From assembly GCA_947179485.1 (NCBI GenBank), contig OX359246.1, positions 32,240,001 to 32,304,000 of the forward strand: a stretch of DNA of 64,000 bases, given 5' to 3'. Origin of the DNA: Allacma fusca. Lineage: Eukaryota > Arthropoda > Collembola > Symphypleona > Sminthuridae. A program made the position numbers and the translations under genes. Shown one piece after another: positions 11,737-22,517 of this stretch (the first letter of the stretch is position 1; every line of letters starts with the position of its first letter). A model generated the notes under the pieces. The model did not search any database and was not told the origin of the DNA. It saw nothing but the letters and a program-made list of their open reading frames with translations.

Positions 11737-13839
11737 ATGCTTGCAAAAATTTTCGTACCAGTTGGGATACTCGTGGGAATAATTGAGGCTTTAGTACAGC
11801 CATCTGTCGTGCAAAGAATGACCATACCCTTGGCTACTGCAATTTCGAATATGTACCCCAATTGTGCAATACGCATATCAACTGTTGATGACAATCACAT
11901 GGTGGAGTATCCCCAAATCGAAGTCCCATTCCAGCTCCTGAACATCCCCAGTAGGACTGAGATACCAAAGAAAACTATCAACAGACAGGCCTCCCCGAAT
12001 TTATTCCGGAACCTCCGCCAAACCAGGTGCTTTGTAAATATGGTTTTCACACGATACTCGGACTTTAGCGTCAAGCCAGTAGAAGAGAATTTCTGCAATT
12101 TCCACTCAAAGTTACAACCCCAGCATCATTTCCATTTCACTGACAAATTTTATGATGCGTACGATAAGTTCTTTCGTTGTACCGGAAACCCAATATTCAA
12201 CGGAGCCAACCTATTAGGGGATTTAACAGTTTTTATTTACAGCGTCATTGCCACGACGAATTCTCAAATCGGGGCTGTGTACAGCGGTGGGATGTTTTGT
12301 GGCTACTGCGATAGGTTTAAGTTTGACAACTGTAATCCCTACAGGAGTGTCAATAAGCGTTTCCAATGTAGCGATGGGGATTCGTGTATTTACACAATGT
12401 TGACAACCCGCGCAGCTGCACTTGACAATGGGAGGAGCATATTTTGGAACGTGGAACTTATCGACCAGTCTTCAATAAACCTCAAAATTGCGGGTTTCAT
12501 CTTTGCTAATCACACCAGGCACCGTTCATTCCTGAACAAGTTGTTACCATTCGTAAGTTTCGCGTCCATCACCGAAGGTGTTTTTGATCTTCCCCATTCT
12601 ACTCAATTTTTCATTCTCGAAAATCTGGTCAGTTTTAAATTCGTGACATCTGAGGGGGTCCATCAAGTCAGGACAACGTTCCAGGTCTTTATAACCCCAT
12701 TTACATTAAACGCTTGGCTGGCACTATTTGGAACCATGTGTTTCGTTGCCTACTGCATTTCTATCATAAATATGAGGTTCTCATCGAAGCGGTCATACGC
12801 ATCGTTTTGTGACACCCTCCTCTGGATGTATGCCACCCTGGTTGAACAACATTTTGAAAAATCCCCAATCGAGTTGGGGCGGGAAAGCAAATACAAACCA
12901 ATGCTTACCAGGCTGTTTCGAATTACGATGACTTTGTGGCCTTTGGTCGCAATCGTGATCACAAATGGATACAAGGGATTTGTAAAATCCCGTATCCTAG
13001 AGGGATTCCCGTACGAGAGCAATTACACTTTGTTGGATCAATTGCAAAATTTTGATTTGTATATTTCACTGGATTGCGACGGAGAGAAGATATTCTCCAG
13101 GAATTTTATGATATATTCTAGCCTGGACGGAGTCGTTCCTAGCTTCGAAGTTGTCCGTCCAAAATTTCGACGTAACAACGACGAGAACCTGAAACTAATC
13201 AGGAATATTGTGAGTCAAGTAGATTTATACGAAGAAAAAATTACAAAAGGGGACGGTAAATTTAGAAATGACTATAAGCAGAGACTGACGGCTCTTAATG
13301 ACAGACTGGCCACAATGTTTTTTTTCTGTTCAAAAGATATAGAAAGGGTTATCGAGGAGTACTTGATTTATCCCAGAGCTGCGCTGGTCACAGTCAAAAC
13401 ATCATTGATGACTTATTGGGAGTTGATTCGAAGGAAGGAACGCCTGGATGCATCGGGTAAAAAGTTAATATTTGTGCACAATGGGATGTCGGAAGATGAA
13501 ATATTGCCTCAGGTGGAGGGAATTTTCATTAGTGACCTATTTGGTGTTCCAAATGTGGTCCTCATGAGAATGAGGTCCTTGATATCATCCGGAATTTATT
13601 TTTGGTGGAGAAAGCAGGAGCAGCGTGACTCTGAATTGAAAGCAAAATTCAAGGATGGTGACAAGGTTGCTGCAACGGCGATCTCTCTTTCCAACACCGA
13701 CGTTTCGTTGGTGTTTTACATTCTTTATTTACTGTTAGGGACCTGCCTGCTCGTTTTTTCCTTGGAGTGCATGCAACGGCTGATTGTCAATAAGGTCAGG
13801 GACGTTGACGTTGACCGTGACGTACATGCTGAGACCTGA
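11737..13839 (+). CDS. Ionotropic-receptor-like membrane protein IR1 (700 aa)
   Basis: Single open frame, apparently intronless. I chose the ATG at 11737 because it opens a signal-peptide-like stretch (MLAKIFVPVGILVGIIEALV); the frame is open further upstream but without another ATG. The layout matches the ionotropic glutamate receptor/IR fold: a long cysteine-containing extracellular region; a membrane segment at about residues 323-346; a pore-like loop around 355-370 (FCDTLLWMYATL); a second segment near 395-412 (LWPLVAIVITNGYKGF); a second ligand-binding lobe; and a last membrane segment at 655-676 before a short tail. Ionotropic receptors of this kind act in arthropod chemosensation as ligand-gated cation channels; the ligand is unknown. 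The key glutamate-binding residues of iGluRs were not identified, as is usual in divergent IRs. It is 88-90% similar by eye to IR2. Confidence 0.7.
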   Translation: MLAKIFVPVGILVGIIEALVQPSVVQRMTIPLATAISNMYPNCAIRISTVDDNHMVEYPQIEVPFQLLNIPSRTEIPKKTINRQASPNLFRNLRQTRCFVNMVFTRYSDFSVKPVEENFCNFHSKLQPQHHFHFTDKFYDAYDKFFRCTGNPIFNGANLLGDLTVFIYSVIATTNSQIGAVYSGGMFCGYCDRFKFDNCNPYRSVNKRFQCSDGDSCIYTMLTTRAAALDNGRSIFWNVELIDQSSINLKIAGFIFANHTRHRSFLNKLLPFVSFASITEGVFDLPHSTQFFILENLVSFKFVTSEGVHQVRTTFQVFITPFTLNAWLALFGTMCFVAYCISIINMRFSSKRSYASFCDTLLWMYATLVEQHFEKSPIELGRESKYKPMLTRLFRITMTLWPLVAIVITNGYKGFVKSRILEGFPYESNYTLLDQLQNFDLYISLDCDGEKIFSRNFMIYSSLDGVVPSFEVVRPKFRRNNDENLKLIRNIVSQVDLYEEKITKGDGKFRNDYKQRLTALNDRLATMFFFCSKDIERVIEEYLIYPRAALVTVKTSLMTYWELIRRKERLDASGKKLIFVHNGMSEDEILPQVEGIFISDLFGVPNVVLMRMRSLISSGIYFWWRKQEQRDSELKAKFKDGDKVAATAISLSNTDVSLVFYILYLLLGTCLLVFSLECMQRLIVNKVRDVDVDRDVHAET

Positions 13840-15310
13840 ACTATCATAAAATTACAATGAAGTGGCAATGGTAACTGATGCTCCTATGTTTAACTAAAGT
13901 AATTGAAGTGAGAATATTTGTTTCACTATTTTTCTCATGCTTAAAGTTTTTGAGATTCAACCAAAACACTTGGGCAGACCAGGCAGTGGAACCAAAAATT
14001 AAAGTGGAGAAAATTTTAGTACATTTTCCATCAATCAGAAATATTATTCCTTAGTTTTTCCATAGTTTTGTATTAATATGTATATCTGAAATTGGTTGAT
14101 GTATTTTTCAAGTTTTATATTATTTCTTGGGTATCCCTTTTTAAAGAGTCGACTTGTCAAAAGCCATGATTTAATTTGGTCCGACAAAATGGTCCTGTTT
14201 GGTCCATCTCCAATAGTTCGGCCCTTAAGTTCTAAAATTTTGTAGCAGATTTACAAGTCGGCCTAAGTTTATAGTAAAGAACATTTCAAATGTACCAAAG
14301 TGTTGGACCAGACCTCAACAGTCCCAGGTCCCAGCTGTGCTTACTGAATGCCAAAAAGGATTTAATTTCCCCCCCCCCCCGATAAAACCACAGACAGTAT
14401 ATAAGTTTATAATTGTGGCAAAACAGTTCAAACCTTTATGGATGTTGATGTGATAACTAATTTACGTCGAAACTGACGTTTGTATGTGTATTCTGGAGAT
14501 AATAATTCAGTAAATAAAAACATTAGCCATATCGTTATGTAACCCAATCGTGAGGACACCTTTACCCAAGTCGAGATTCGTAGTCCAGATATATTGGCTA
14601 CCGTAGCGAATGTACTTAAAATATTTCACTCAATAACTCAAATCCCTCAAAGCACCAAAATTGATACAGTGAAATCCCGTCACAGCTAAGATAAAAATAT
14701 TACGGACGGTGTACAAGAGCAGCGCTATCTTATTGAAGAATTGAATCTTCTATGAAAGTATTATAATTTCTATAGATTCTATGTCGTACATTTCCAGCAT
14801 AGGTTTGTTTAGGATTGGAAAATAGTGGCTAAACATTCCAGATTCCGCCTTGGGATAGTTGTAGCACACATGCATTATTATTATTATATAGGATGCATGA
14901 GATTTTTCATTTAAATAATGAAATTTTGAAAGAAAAAAAATTGTCACTTTACCCAAATTGTTATAATAAGCAGTAGTCAATTGTATAAGATTACTCCAAA
15001 CCAGGACAACATGCAGACTTATATGGTCAACAGGTATGTATTTTTCATATCAGGACAGTCCTGATAAAATCACAATCGGCGGGATCCTAACTCGTTGCTC
15101 ATAAGTTGCACAGTGTATCTGCATTTCGTTAGGAGTAATTGTACAGAAATTACCCGTCAATTCTATACTGCATAGATAAATAAAACAAGTACAGCCTAAA
15201 TTAGCACCAGAGTGTTCGACAGGCACAAATACTATGCAGTAAAATGTGTAACAGAAACATTGCTAAAATGTGCTGAAAGCTAAAACGTTTTGCCCATTCA
15301 TTTCCTTGCA
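13840..15310. other. Spacer between IR1 and the A2 upstream module
   Basis: From about 14070 this is homologous to 24775-26330, downstream of IR2, which shows that the duplication unit runs from the receptor 3' flank into the next F-box gene. It contains a run of about 11 C residues near 14370. No gene seen; the minus-strand open stretch at 14750-14980 has no supporting evidence. Confidence 0.5.
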
Positions 15311-15880
15311 TTCGCATATTGCACCGAGCTGACTTCATCGATCCAATACGCTTGTGTATAGTAAAAAGTAAAACGTTACACTGTCATAACTAAATCCGGA
15401 GTGCAACATGCTCGGAACGGCTTTACGGCCTTCAACTGTCCATGAGTCATGGGCAGAAAAATAAGCATACAAGATTCTCTGGGCTCATCATACATCATAC
15501 AGCACGCGAAGCGAACAGGTGTAGAGGAAAGGAGTGCTTTTATCTGTATATTGTTGACATTGTGGAGTTTTTACATTTTACGTGCAATTTACGGCTGGAT
15601 TTGTTAATTTTTGAAAAATGGTATCCATTGGTAATCGGGTGTACTCACAATCAAGATACAGCAGATGCAATTCATATATGAATTACGTATCGCTTTCCGT
15701 TATATGCCAACAACAAAAATATTATTTCTCCAACTACCATTACGATAAATTAAACAGTTCACCCGTAAGACATCCTCGAGTAATATTTTCCACGTAAACC
15801 TTTTGTCAAGTGTGAAAAATATAAAATATATAAGTAATAAAAAACTAAGTAAATTACCTATTTATTGCAACGCCCTAAAA
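15311..15880 (+). promoter_or_regulatory. Conserved upstream module of F-box gene A2
   Basis: The segment starting 'gctgacttcatcgatccaat' and running to the start codon is also found before A3 (26335-26893) and A4 (42712-43275), and partly before A1. Landmarks include 'aatccggagtgcaacatgc' and 'tgagtcatgggcag'. Its position directly before three coding starts makes it the likely promoter plus 5' UTR, although conservation may only reflect recent duplication. Confidence 0.45.
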
Positions 15881-17970
15881 ATGAATTTCGAAGATTCCAG
15901 CGTTAATGAAGAAGAGGACATACCTGGGAACTTTGAATCGTGTATAACTTCCAATGATTTGGTAAAATTTAGCGATACAAATTTCAAATTCAAGAATTGC
16001 TGATTGGCTGCAAATATTACACAAAATTAAATTATTTAATATTCCAGATTTTGGAGAGAATTTTGTACTTTATGACATTCGACGACCTCTTGTCCAGTGC
16101 TCGGATCAATAAGCGATGGAATAAATTATCGAGATGGGAGCTCGGGAGGAACAGGAAATGTTTAGCAAAAATTGAGAAGGACCTTCCCTGTCAAGACTTA
16201 CTCCGTCTGAAGGAACAGTTTGAAGGAAAGTCATATATACCATATCAAGGACTTTCCATAGGGTATTCCTTTGGTCATGCAAATTGCAAAATAGTGGAAG
16301 ACTACCGTGCTTTGGAAAGTACGGAGTTTTGGAAAACTTTGCCCATGAAGTACCTTAGAGTTCCCTTGAATCAGTACACGGATTGTTTAGCAATGCAACT
16401 TCTCAAATTACTAATGAACCAGCGCTCACACGAGATACAAGAACTGGTTGTACCAAGTTTGTACTATCGAATTGATGATGTTCCAGATTTCTTTGACATT
16501 GAACGGAAAATACGACCAAATTGGTTACCCCAGCTGACATCATTAGGGATAGGCGATATTAAAGACGAGTGGATTTTGCTCCAGCTGGTTGCAGCAGCAC
16601 CATCTATTAGAAATATTTATGGACATGTCCGTCCGCATCATCTGTACAAATTGTTTGAAATGCGAAAGGCAAAGTTAATTACGGAATTTATTTGTGACCC
16701 GGCCAGTCCAACAGATGCATATACTCTTTTGCGATTTGCCGAATTAAAACCGAAGTTACAACAATTGAGAATTGCAGACCGGTCAGCAGATAAGGAACCC
16801 TGGTCAAGTTTTGCAGCTTCTTTGTTAGAGTCGTCTAGCACAAGTTTGTACCATTTGGAAATTGAGCTCCTGGATTTGATTTTGTTGACATCGTCGGAGA
16901 AATTGAGTTTACTACACTTGAAACACCTCCATATCAAATTTAATGATAGATTAGATAAGCAGCTAGGATTTTTTGTGCTGAGTAAAATTAATTTTGATTT
17001 TTTATTCCCGAACTTGACGTCCTGCAAAATCTCGAGAAGCTCTTGTGAAAGTTTGTATTCTCAAGAACAGTTAGAATTGATTCCGGTTGAGTTGATGCAA
17101 AGCAATTTTGTATGCTCGACAGTTAGACAGATAACGTTAAGTGACAACTGTTTTAATTTATGGGTAGAAAGTGAGTGCCGGTCTGTGGGCTCACTTTTCC
17201 CTAATGTGACTTGTTTTCAAATCGAAAATTGTAGGCAACCGGGAACGTATTTAAAGTATACTTTGGCGTATTGGCAAAACTTAGAAAGTATTTGTATAAG
17301 TACAGTTGAATATCCTGCTCCTATTACAAATTTCGACGTTTTATTTTGTGGGATTTCTAAAGAAGAATGGACATATTTGAGATCCCTTGAAAAAACTAGT
17401 CCAGGATTTCTTCAACATGTTGAATTAGTACCTTCTGCCTGGTCCTTATTACATTTGAAAAGTACGACTATTGAATAGATGTTTACAGACAATTAATCAA
17501 AAATATCCAAGTAAGATCCTACTTGTAATGTTGGCTGTAATTTTATAAATGCGCTATATTTTAGATCTGAAGTCCGTGAAGATATCAGTCATGCATAACG
17601 ACCGGTGTCCGGTGCCCAGACGTGATGATTTTGTGCTTCTGTCTTCCCTAACAGGACATTTGGTATTTTCAAAAATGTCGGAATTAACTATAGACTTAGT
17701 CAGTTCGGACTGCCTATCAAAAGCAGAAAATGCTTGCTGTACGTTTATTAAGCAAATCTAATTTTCTTCATAAAATTTTCCTGAAACCATAAATACCTTA
17801 ATGAAAAAACATTTAAAAAACGGTACTATGCTCTTATTTTTCCATGTAACTACATACGTACAAATAGACTAATTGAAATGTTTTATTTGGTAATTATTCC
17901 AGGTCTTGCATTCGATGACTTACGTAACTTCGCGACTATTTCAGAAATTAAAGACAAACGTCAACGGTGA
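15881..17970 (+). CDS. F-box/LRR-like protein, family A copy 2 (four exons)
   Basis: Predicted 578-aa protein from exons 15881-15961, 16048-17461, 17565-17738 and 17903-17970. The exon 1 leader starts MNFEDSSVNEEEDIPGNFES. Relative to A1 the long exon is one codon longer, and the F-box at the exon 1/2 junction is intact (ILERILYFMTFDDLLSSARI). Splice donors are GTAAAA, GTACGA and GTACGT, with AG acceptors. The terminal exon ends KDKRQR and a stop. Substitutions relative to A3 and A4 are scattered in the leucine-rich part. It likely works as a substrate adaptor of an SCF ubiquitin ligase (family inference). Confidence 0.85.
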
Positions 17971-18544
17971 AGATATGTGAAATCATTGTAGCTTTTGCAG
18001 GTTTGTGTAAATTATGTCAAAAATGAAGTTTTGCATTTCAGATTCTCGAGGTATGAAAATAGTGGGAAAAAATGCGAAAAATTTTTGAACACAAAAAAAT
18101 AATTTTTTATTTGTATACTTTGAGACATTTCATAAACCTGAATTTCCATGTTGGCTTCAATGGATAAGGAAACACATGAGACTGTAGACTCGAAGTTCTG
18201 GTGTGAAATATTGATTTCCTATAATGTGATTGGTATACATACATAATTTGCACATATATAATTTGTACTATCAGTTCATGACATTGCAAACGTGAAGCAT
18301 GTTAGAGCTTCGAGGCGGGTGTGGAAAACGTTCCCTATCCTGCGAACCCGGTTAGTTGGGCACATGGTCAAGGCGGTTGGGCAGGTTGAAACGGCGGGGT
18401 AGTTGAGCAAACTTTTGACAATGTGTATATATAATTACACCCTGCACCAATCAAATACAGTTTCATCTAATCTGGAATTCGTTTCACACTCAGGTCTATG
18501 TCAACACGGCTTTCGAATGGAAGCACTTTGATTGAGGATCATTC

Positions 18545-18695
18545 AATTGATGACGATTCTCTTTCTCATTAAGCATCGGGAATCTTCTAATTCCATGGCC
18601 TTCAGGAAATTGGAATCTTTCAAGTAGGCTTTTATGAGAACAGCTTGACTATCCAAATAAAATCGTTTCCTGGAGGATTTGCGGATGTGATCTAG
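18545..18695 (-). pseudogene. Exon-like relic of an unidentified gene (upstream of IR2)
   Basis: Paralogue of the relic at 10380-10560. It retains the open frame with the conserved core HIRKSSRK, FY.D.QA.L and KAYLK.SNFLKA. The family was not recognised. Confidence 0.3.
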
Positions 18696-19139
18696 ATAGA
18701 AGTGTGGAGTAGGGATGCCAGTATCATTTGTGAATTTCCCTGCTGAATCAAATGTCACTGCAGGGAATTCCTCAACGATTTCAGAAATCCCTGCTGGAAA
18801 AAATTTCAACGATTTCAAAAACCTCTGCTGAAAAAAATGTCAACGACTTCAAAAATTCTTCCCTACAAGACGTCAAATCCCTGTTAAAAACCGGCCTACA
18901 AATCTCTGTTTGAATAACAAATTTCCATAAAACACGCCAAAACACGTGAAATTTAAAAATTCCTTCCAGACAAAAGATCAACGAATATTAATATTCCTGT
19001 TCGTGAAATAGAATTCTTCCCTTTGAGATTTTCCATGACGGAAATATGTTTTCCTTGGGAAGACCCTTTCCGTCTTCTCACAAAATTCCGACCAAATTCA
19101 CGTTCTCACAAATTATTCGGACAAAGACATTTTTTCCGG

Positions 19140-19335
19140 GAACTATTCGGACAATGATTTAATTTCGGGAATTATTCAGACAATGATTTAATTTCGGGAA
19201 TTATTCAGACTATGATTTAATTTCGGGAATTATTCAGACTATGATTTAATTTCGGGAATTATTCAGACTATGATTTAATTTCGGGAATTATTCAGACAAT
19301 GATTTAATTTCAGGAATTATTCGGACAAGGGTTAG
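19140..19335. repeat. 29-bp minisatellite, about six to seven copies
   Basis: Unit 'aattattcagacaatgatttaatttcggg' (consensus split: aattattcagacaatgattt + aatttcggg). The central copies are nearly identical and the outer copies diverge. The equivalent position upstream of IR1 (near 10868) has a single related unit, 'aattattcggacaatgag', so the expansion arose after the IR duplication. Confidence 0.9.
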
Positions 19336-20234
19336 AAGGGATAGGGCGGGGTGAAGCAAGTGTTCCACTCGCGCAAAAGAGCATGAAGCCCTCTGGTAAT
19401 CACAGAAGAAGTACACGATCAGTCGGTTATTACGGGGTTAGGTCTTGTTAAAAGAGTTTGAACTACCCTGCGTATTGTCTGTTTTTAAGGACGAAGTTCC
19501 CTAATAGTATTGTCGGAAAATCCGTGATATCCGGTGCCCATGGCTATCACTGTTACAAATAATTACTTTTATTTACATTTTGCCGCTTTTTGTTAAAAGC
19601 CGTTCCTTCCTTCATATTGTAAATTAATCCCAACGGGTGTTAACATAATCTCCAGCTAGTAGTTATTGAGCCAGGCGATTGCATATTTGTATTTCCTGCT
19701 TGAAAATTGCAGTTCATGTATTTATAAGTACAATTAAATGACTAAAATGTCTCTTTTGAACGCAAAGCAATGTTTATTTCACGGAAATGATTTCTTCACA
19801 GCTGTATATCCGACAAATTTATGTCCCGGGTGTAATCCTAGAACATTTCCGTGGTATAGAATTCGCACGGCAAAGAACGAGCAAAAGAAACGATCCGCAA
19901 AATAATTTTCCCAAAATAATTAAATAGTACTAACTCTGTGTATATTTTGAAGTTAAATACAATATTTAATGTTAAGAGTGTTGTCCATGACATTAAACAG
20001 GCTTCCGGTCATTTATCATCAATTTGAGCCTGCTGCTCAGATTTTAAGCTAAAAACGCATTAGTCCCAGAACCCAATTAAAATTACGACATTAAAATATT
20101 AGTATTACGTTCAATTCAAGTGCACATGGTAATTTCCCAAGCAGTTTGGCAATTTAGCCATTTACATTAACCCTAGACACAGGATTCAAGCCTTGCTATT
20201 TAAAACTAAGAATATTCCTCAGCTTATATTCACA

Positions 20235-22325
20235 ATGCTTGCAAAAAATTTCGTGCCACTTGGGATGCTCGTAGGAATAATTGAGGCTCTAGTTCAGCAA
20301 TCTGTCGTGCAAAGAATGACAGTACCCTTGGCTACTGCAATTGCGAATATGTACCCCCATTGTGCAGTACGTATATCAACTGTTGATGACAATCACATGG
20401 TGGAGTATCCCCAAATAGATGTCCCATTCCAGCTCCTGAACATCCCCAGTAGGACTGAGATACCCCTGAAAACTATCAACAAACAGGCCTCCCCGAATTT
20501 ATTCCGGAACCTTCGCCAAACCAGGTGCTTTGTAAATATGGTTTTCACACGATACTCGGACTTTAGCGTCAAGCCAGTAGAAGAGAATTTCTGTAATTTC
20601 CACTCAAAGTTACAACCCCAGTATCATTTCCATTTCACTGACAAATTTCAGGATGCCCACCTTATATTCTTTCGTTGTAACGGAAACCCAATATTCAACG
20701 GAGCAAGCCTATTAGGCGATTTAACAATTTTTATTTACAGCGTCATTGCCACAACGAGTTATCAAATCGGGGCTGTCTACAGTGGAGGGACATTTTGTGG
20801 CTACTGCAAAAGGTTTAAGATTGACAGAGATAAACCCTACAGGAGTGTCACAAAGCGTTTCCAATGTAACGATGGGGATTCGTGTATTTACAAAATGTTG
20901 ACAACCCGCGCTGCTGCGCTTGACGATAGGAGTATATTTTGGTCCATGGAACTCACCGAAGGGCCTTCAATAAACCGTGCAATTCTGGCTTTTATCTTTG
21001 CTAATCACACGAGGCAACGTCCATTCATGAACAACTTGTTACCATTCGCACGTTTCATGTCCATCTCAGAAGGCACATTTGACCTTCCCCATTCCAGTCA
21101 ATTTTTCATTCTTGAAAGTCTGGTCAGTTTTAAATTTGTGACATCTGAGGGGGTCCATCAGGTCAGGACAACGTTCCAGGTTTTTATAACCCCATTTAAG
21201 TTAAACGCTTGGCTGGCACTATTTGGAACCATGTGTTTCGTTGCCTACTGCATTTCTATCATAAATATGAGGTTCTCATCGAAGCGGTCATACGCATCGT
21301 TTTGTGACACCCTCCTCTGGTTGTATGCCACCCTGGTTGAACAACATTTTGAAAAATCCCCAATCGAGTTGGGGCGGGAAAGCAAATACAAACCAATGCT
21401 GACCAGGCTGTTTCGAATTACGATGACATTGTGGCCTTTGGTCGCAATCGTGATCACGAATGGATACAAGGGATTTGTAAAATCCCATATCCTAGACGGA
21501 TTCCCATACGAGAGTAATTACACGTTCTTGGATCAATTGCAAAATTTTGATTTGTATATTTCGCTGGATTGCGACGGAGAGAAGATGTTCTCCACAAATT
21601 TTATGATACAGTCTCGCCTGGACGGAGTTGTTCATAGCTCCGAAATTGTCATTGGACACTTTCAATTTAGTAACGACAAGAACCTGAAACTAATCAGGAA
21701 TATTATGAATCAAGTAGATGTATACAAAGATAAAATTGCAATAGGAGGCGGTAAATGTAGAAGTGACTATAAGCAGAGACTGGCGGCTCTCAATGACAGA
21801 CTGGCCACAATGTTTTTTTTCTGTTCAAAAGATATAGAAAGGGTTATCGAGGAGTACTTGATTTATCCCAGAGCTGCGCTGGTCACAGTCAAAACATCAT
21901 TGATGACTTATTGGGAGTTGATTCGAAGGAAGGAACGCCTTGATAAGTCTGGTAAAAAGTTAGTATTTGTGCACAATGGAATGTCGGAAGATGAAATATT
22001 GCCTCAGGTGGAGGGAATTTTCATTAGTGACCTATTTGGTGTTCCAAATGTGGTCCTCATGAGAATGAGGTCCTTGATATCATCCGGAATTTATTTTTGG
22101 TGGAGAAAGCAGGAGCAGCGTGACTCTGAATTGAAAGCAAAATTCAAGGATGGTGACAAGGTTGCTGCAACGGCGATCTCTCTTTCCAACACCGACGTTT
22201 CGTTGGTGTTTTACATTCTTTATTTACTGTTAGGGACCTGCCTGCTCGTTTTTTCCTTGGAGTGCATGCAACGGGTAATTTTTAAGGTGGCCAGGATCGG
22301 GCACGTTGACGTGCTTCAGAATTGA
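20235..22325 (+). CDS. Ionotropic-receptor-like membrane protein IR2 (696 aa)
   Basis: Tandem duplicate of IR1 with the same layout: signal-peptide-like start (MLAKNFVPLGMLVGIIEALV), cysteine-containing extracellular region, membrane segment in FKLNAWLALFGTMCFVAYC, pore-like loop, second segment LWPLVAIVITNGYKGF, and a last membrane segment VFYILYLLLGTCLLVF. The ATG at 20235 is equivalent to that of IR1. Differences cluster in the extracellular lobes (for example codons matching 21600-21780), while large parts of the membrane and second-lobe region are identical even at silent sites. The last 15 or so residues differ completely from IR1. Forty bases after the stop a hAT-type element is inserted. 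Probably a chemosensory channel subunit (family inference). Confidence 0.7.
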   Translation: MLAKNFVPLGMLVGIIEALVQQSVVQRMTVPLATAIANMYPHCAVRISTVDDNHMVEYPQIDVPFQLLNIPSRTEIPLKTINKQASPNLFRNLRQTRCFVNMVFTRYSDFSVKPVEENFCNFHSKLQPQYHFHFTDKFQDAHLIFFRCNGNPIFNGASLLGDLTIFIYSVIATTSYQIGAVYSGGTFCGYCKRFKIDRDKPYRSVTKRFQCNDGDSCIYKMLTTRAAALDDRSIFWSMELTEGPSINRAILAFIFANHTRQRPFMNNLLPFARFMSISEGTFDLPHSSQFFILESLVSFKFVTSEGVHQVRTTFQVFITPFKLNAWLALFGTMCFVAYCISIINMRFSSKRSYASFCDTLLWLYATLVEQHFEKSPIELGRESKYKPMLTRLFRITMTLWPLVAIVITNGYKGFVKSHILDGFPYESNYTFLDQLQNFDLYISLDCDGEKMFSTNFMIQSRLDGVVHSSEIVIGHFQFSNDKNLKLIRNIMNQVDVYKDKIAIGGGKCRSDYKQRLAALNDRLATMFFFCSKDIERVIEEYLIYPRAALVTVKTSLMTYWELIRRKERLDKSGKKLVFVHNGMSEDEILPQVEGIFISDLFGVPNVVLMRMRSLISSGIYFWWRKQEQRDSELKAKFKDGDKVAATAISLSNTDVSLVFYILYLLLGTCLLVFSLECMQRVIFKVARIGHVDVLQN

Positions 22326-22517
22326 AAGGCACTGCTAAGGCCTTAAATATCATTTCATTAGTATCATTGCTCGGACTGGGTACAGATATCTTGTACCCCT
22401 ACCCAAATCGGTTACGGCAAAATGTTGTAACTATACCCCCACCCATACCCGGGTACCGGGGTAAATTATTTCAGTGCCTGTACCCATACTTGAAACTACT
22501 ATGCAATACCCGTACCC

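Larger units (their letters stand above)
17971..20234. other. Flank between A2 and IR2
   Basis: The first 330 bases match the 3' flanks of the other A genes. At 18312-18410 lies a relic of the minisatellite element found at 22518-23727, starting 'gggtgtggaaaacgttccctatcctgc'. From about 18460 the sequence matches the IR1 flank, interrupted by an unshared stretch at 18730-19330 that includes a 29-bp tandem repeat. A minus-strand exon-like relic lies at 18545-18695. Confidence 0.5.
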
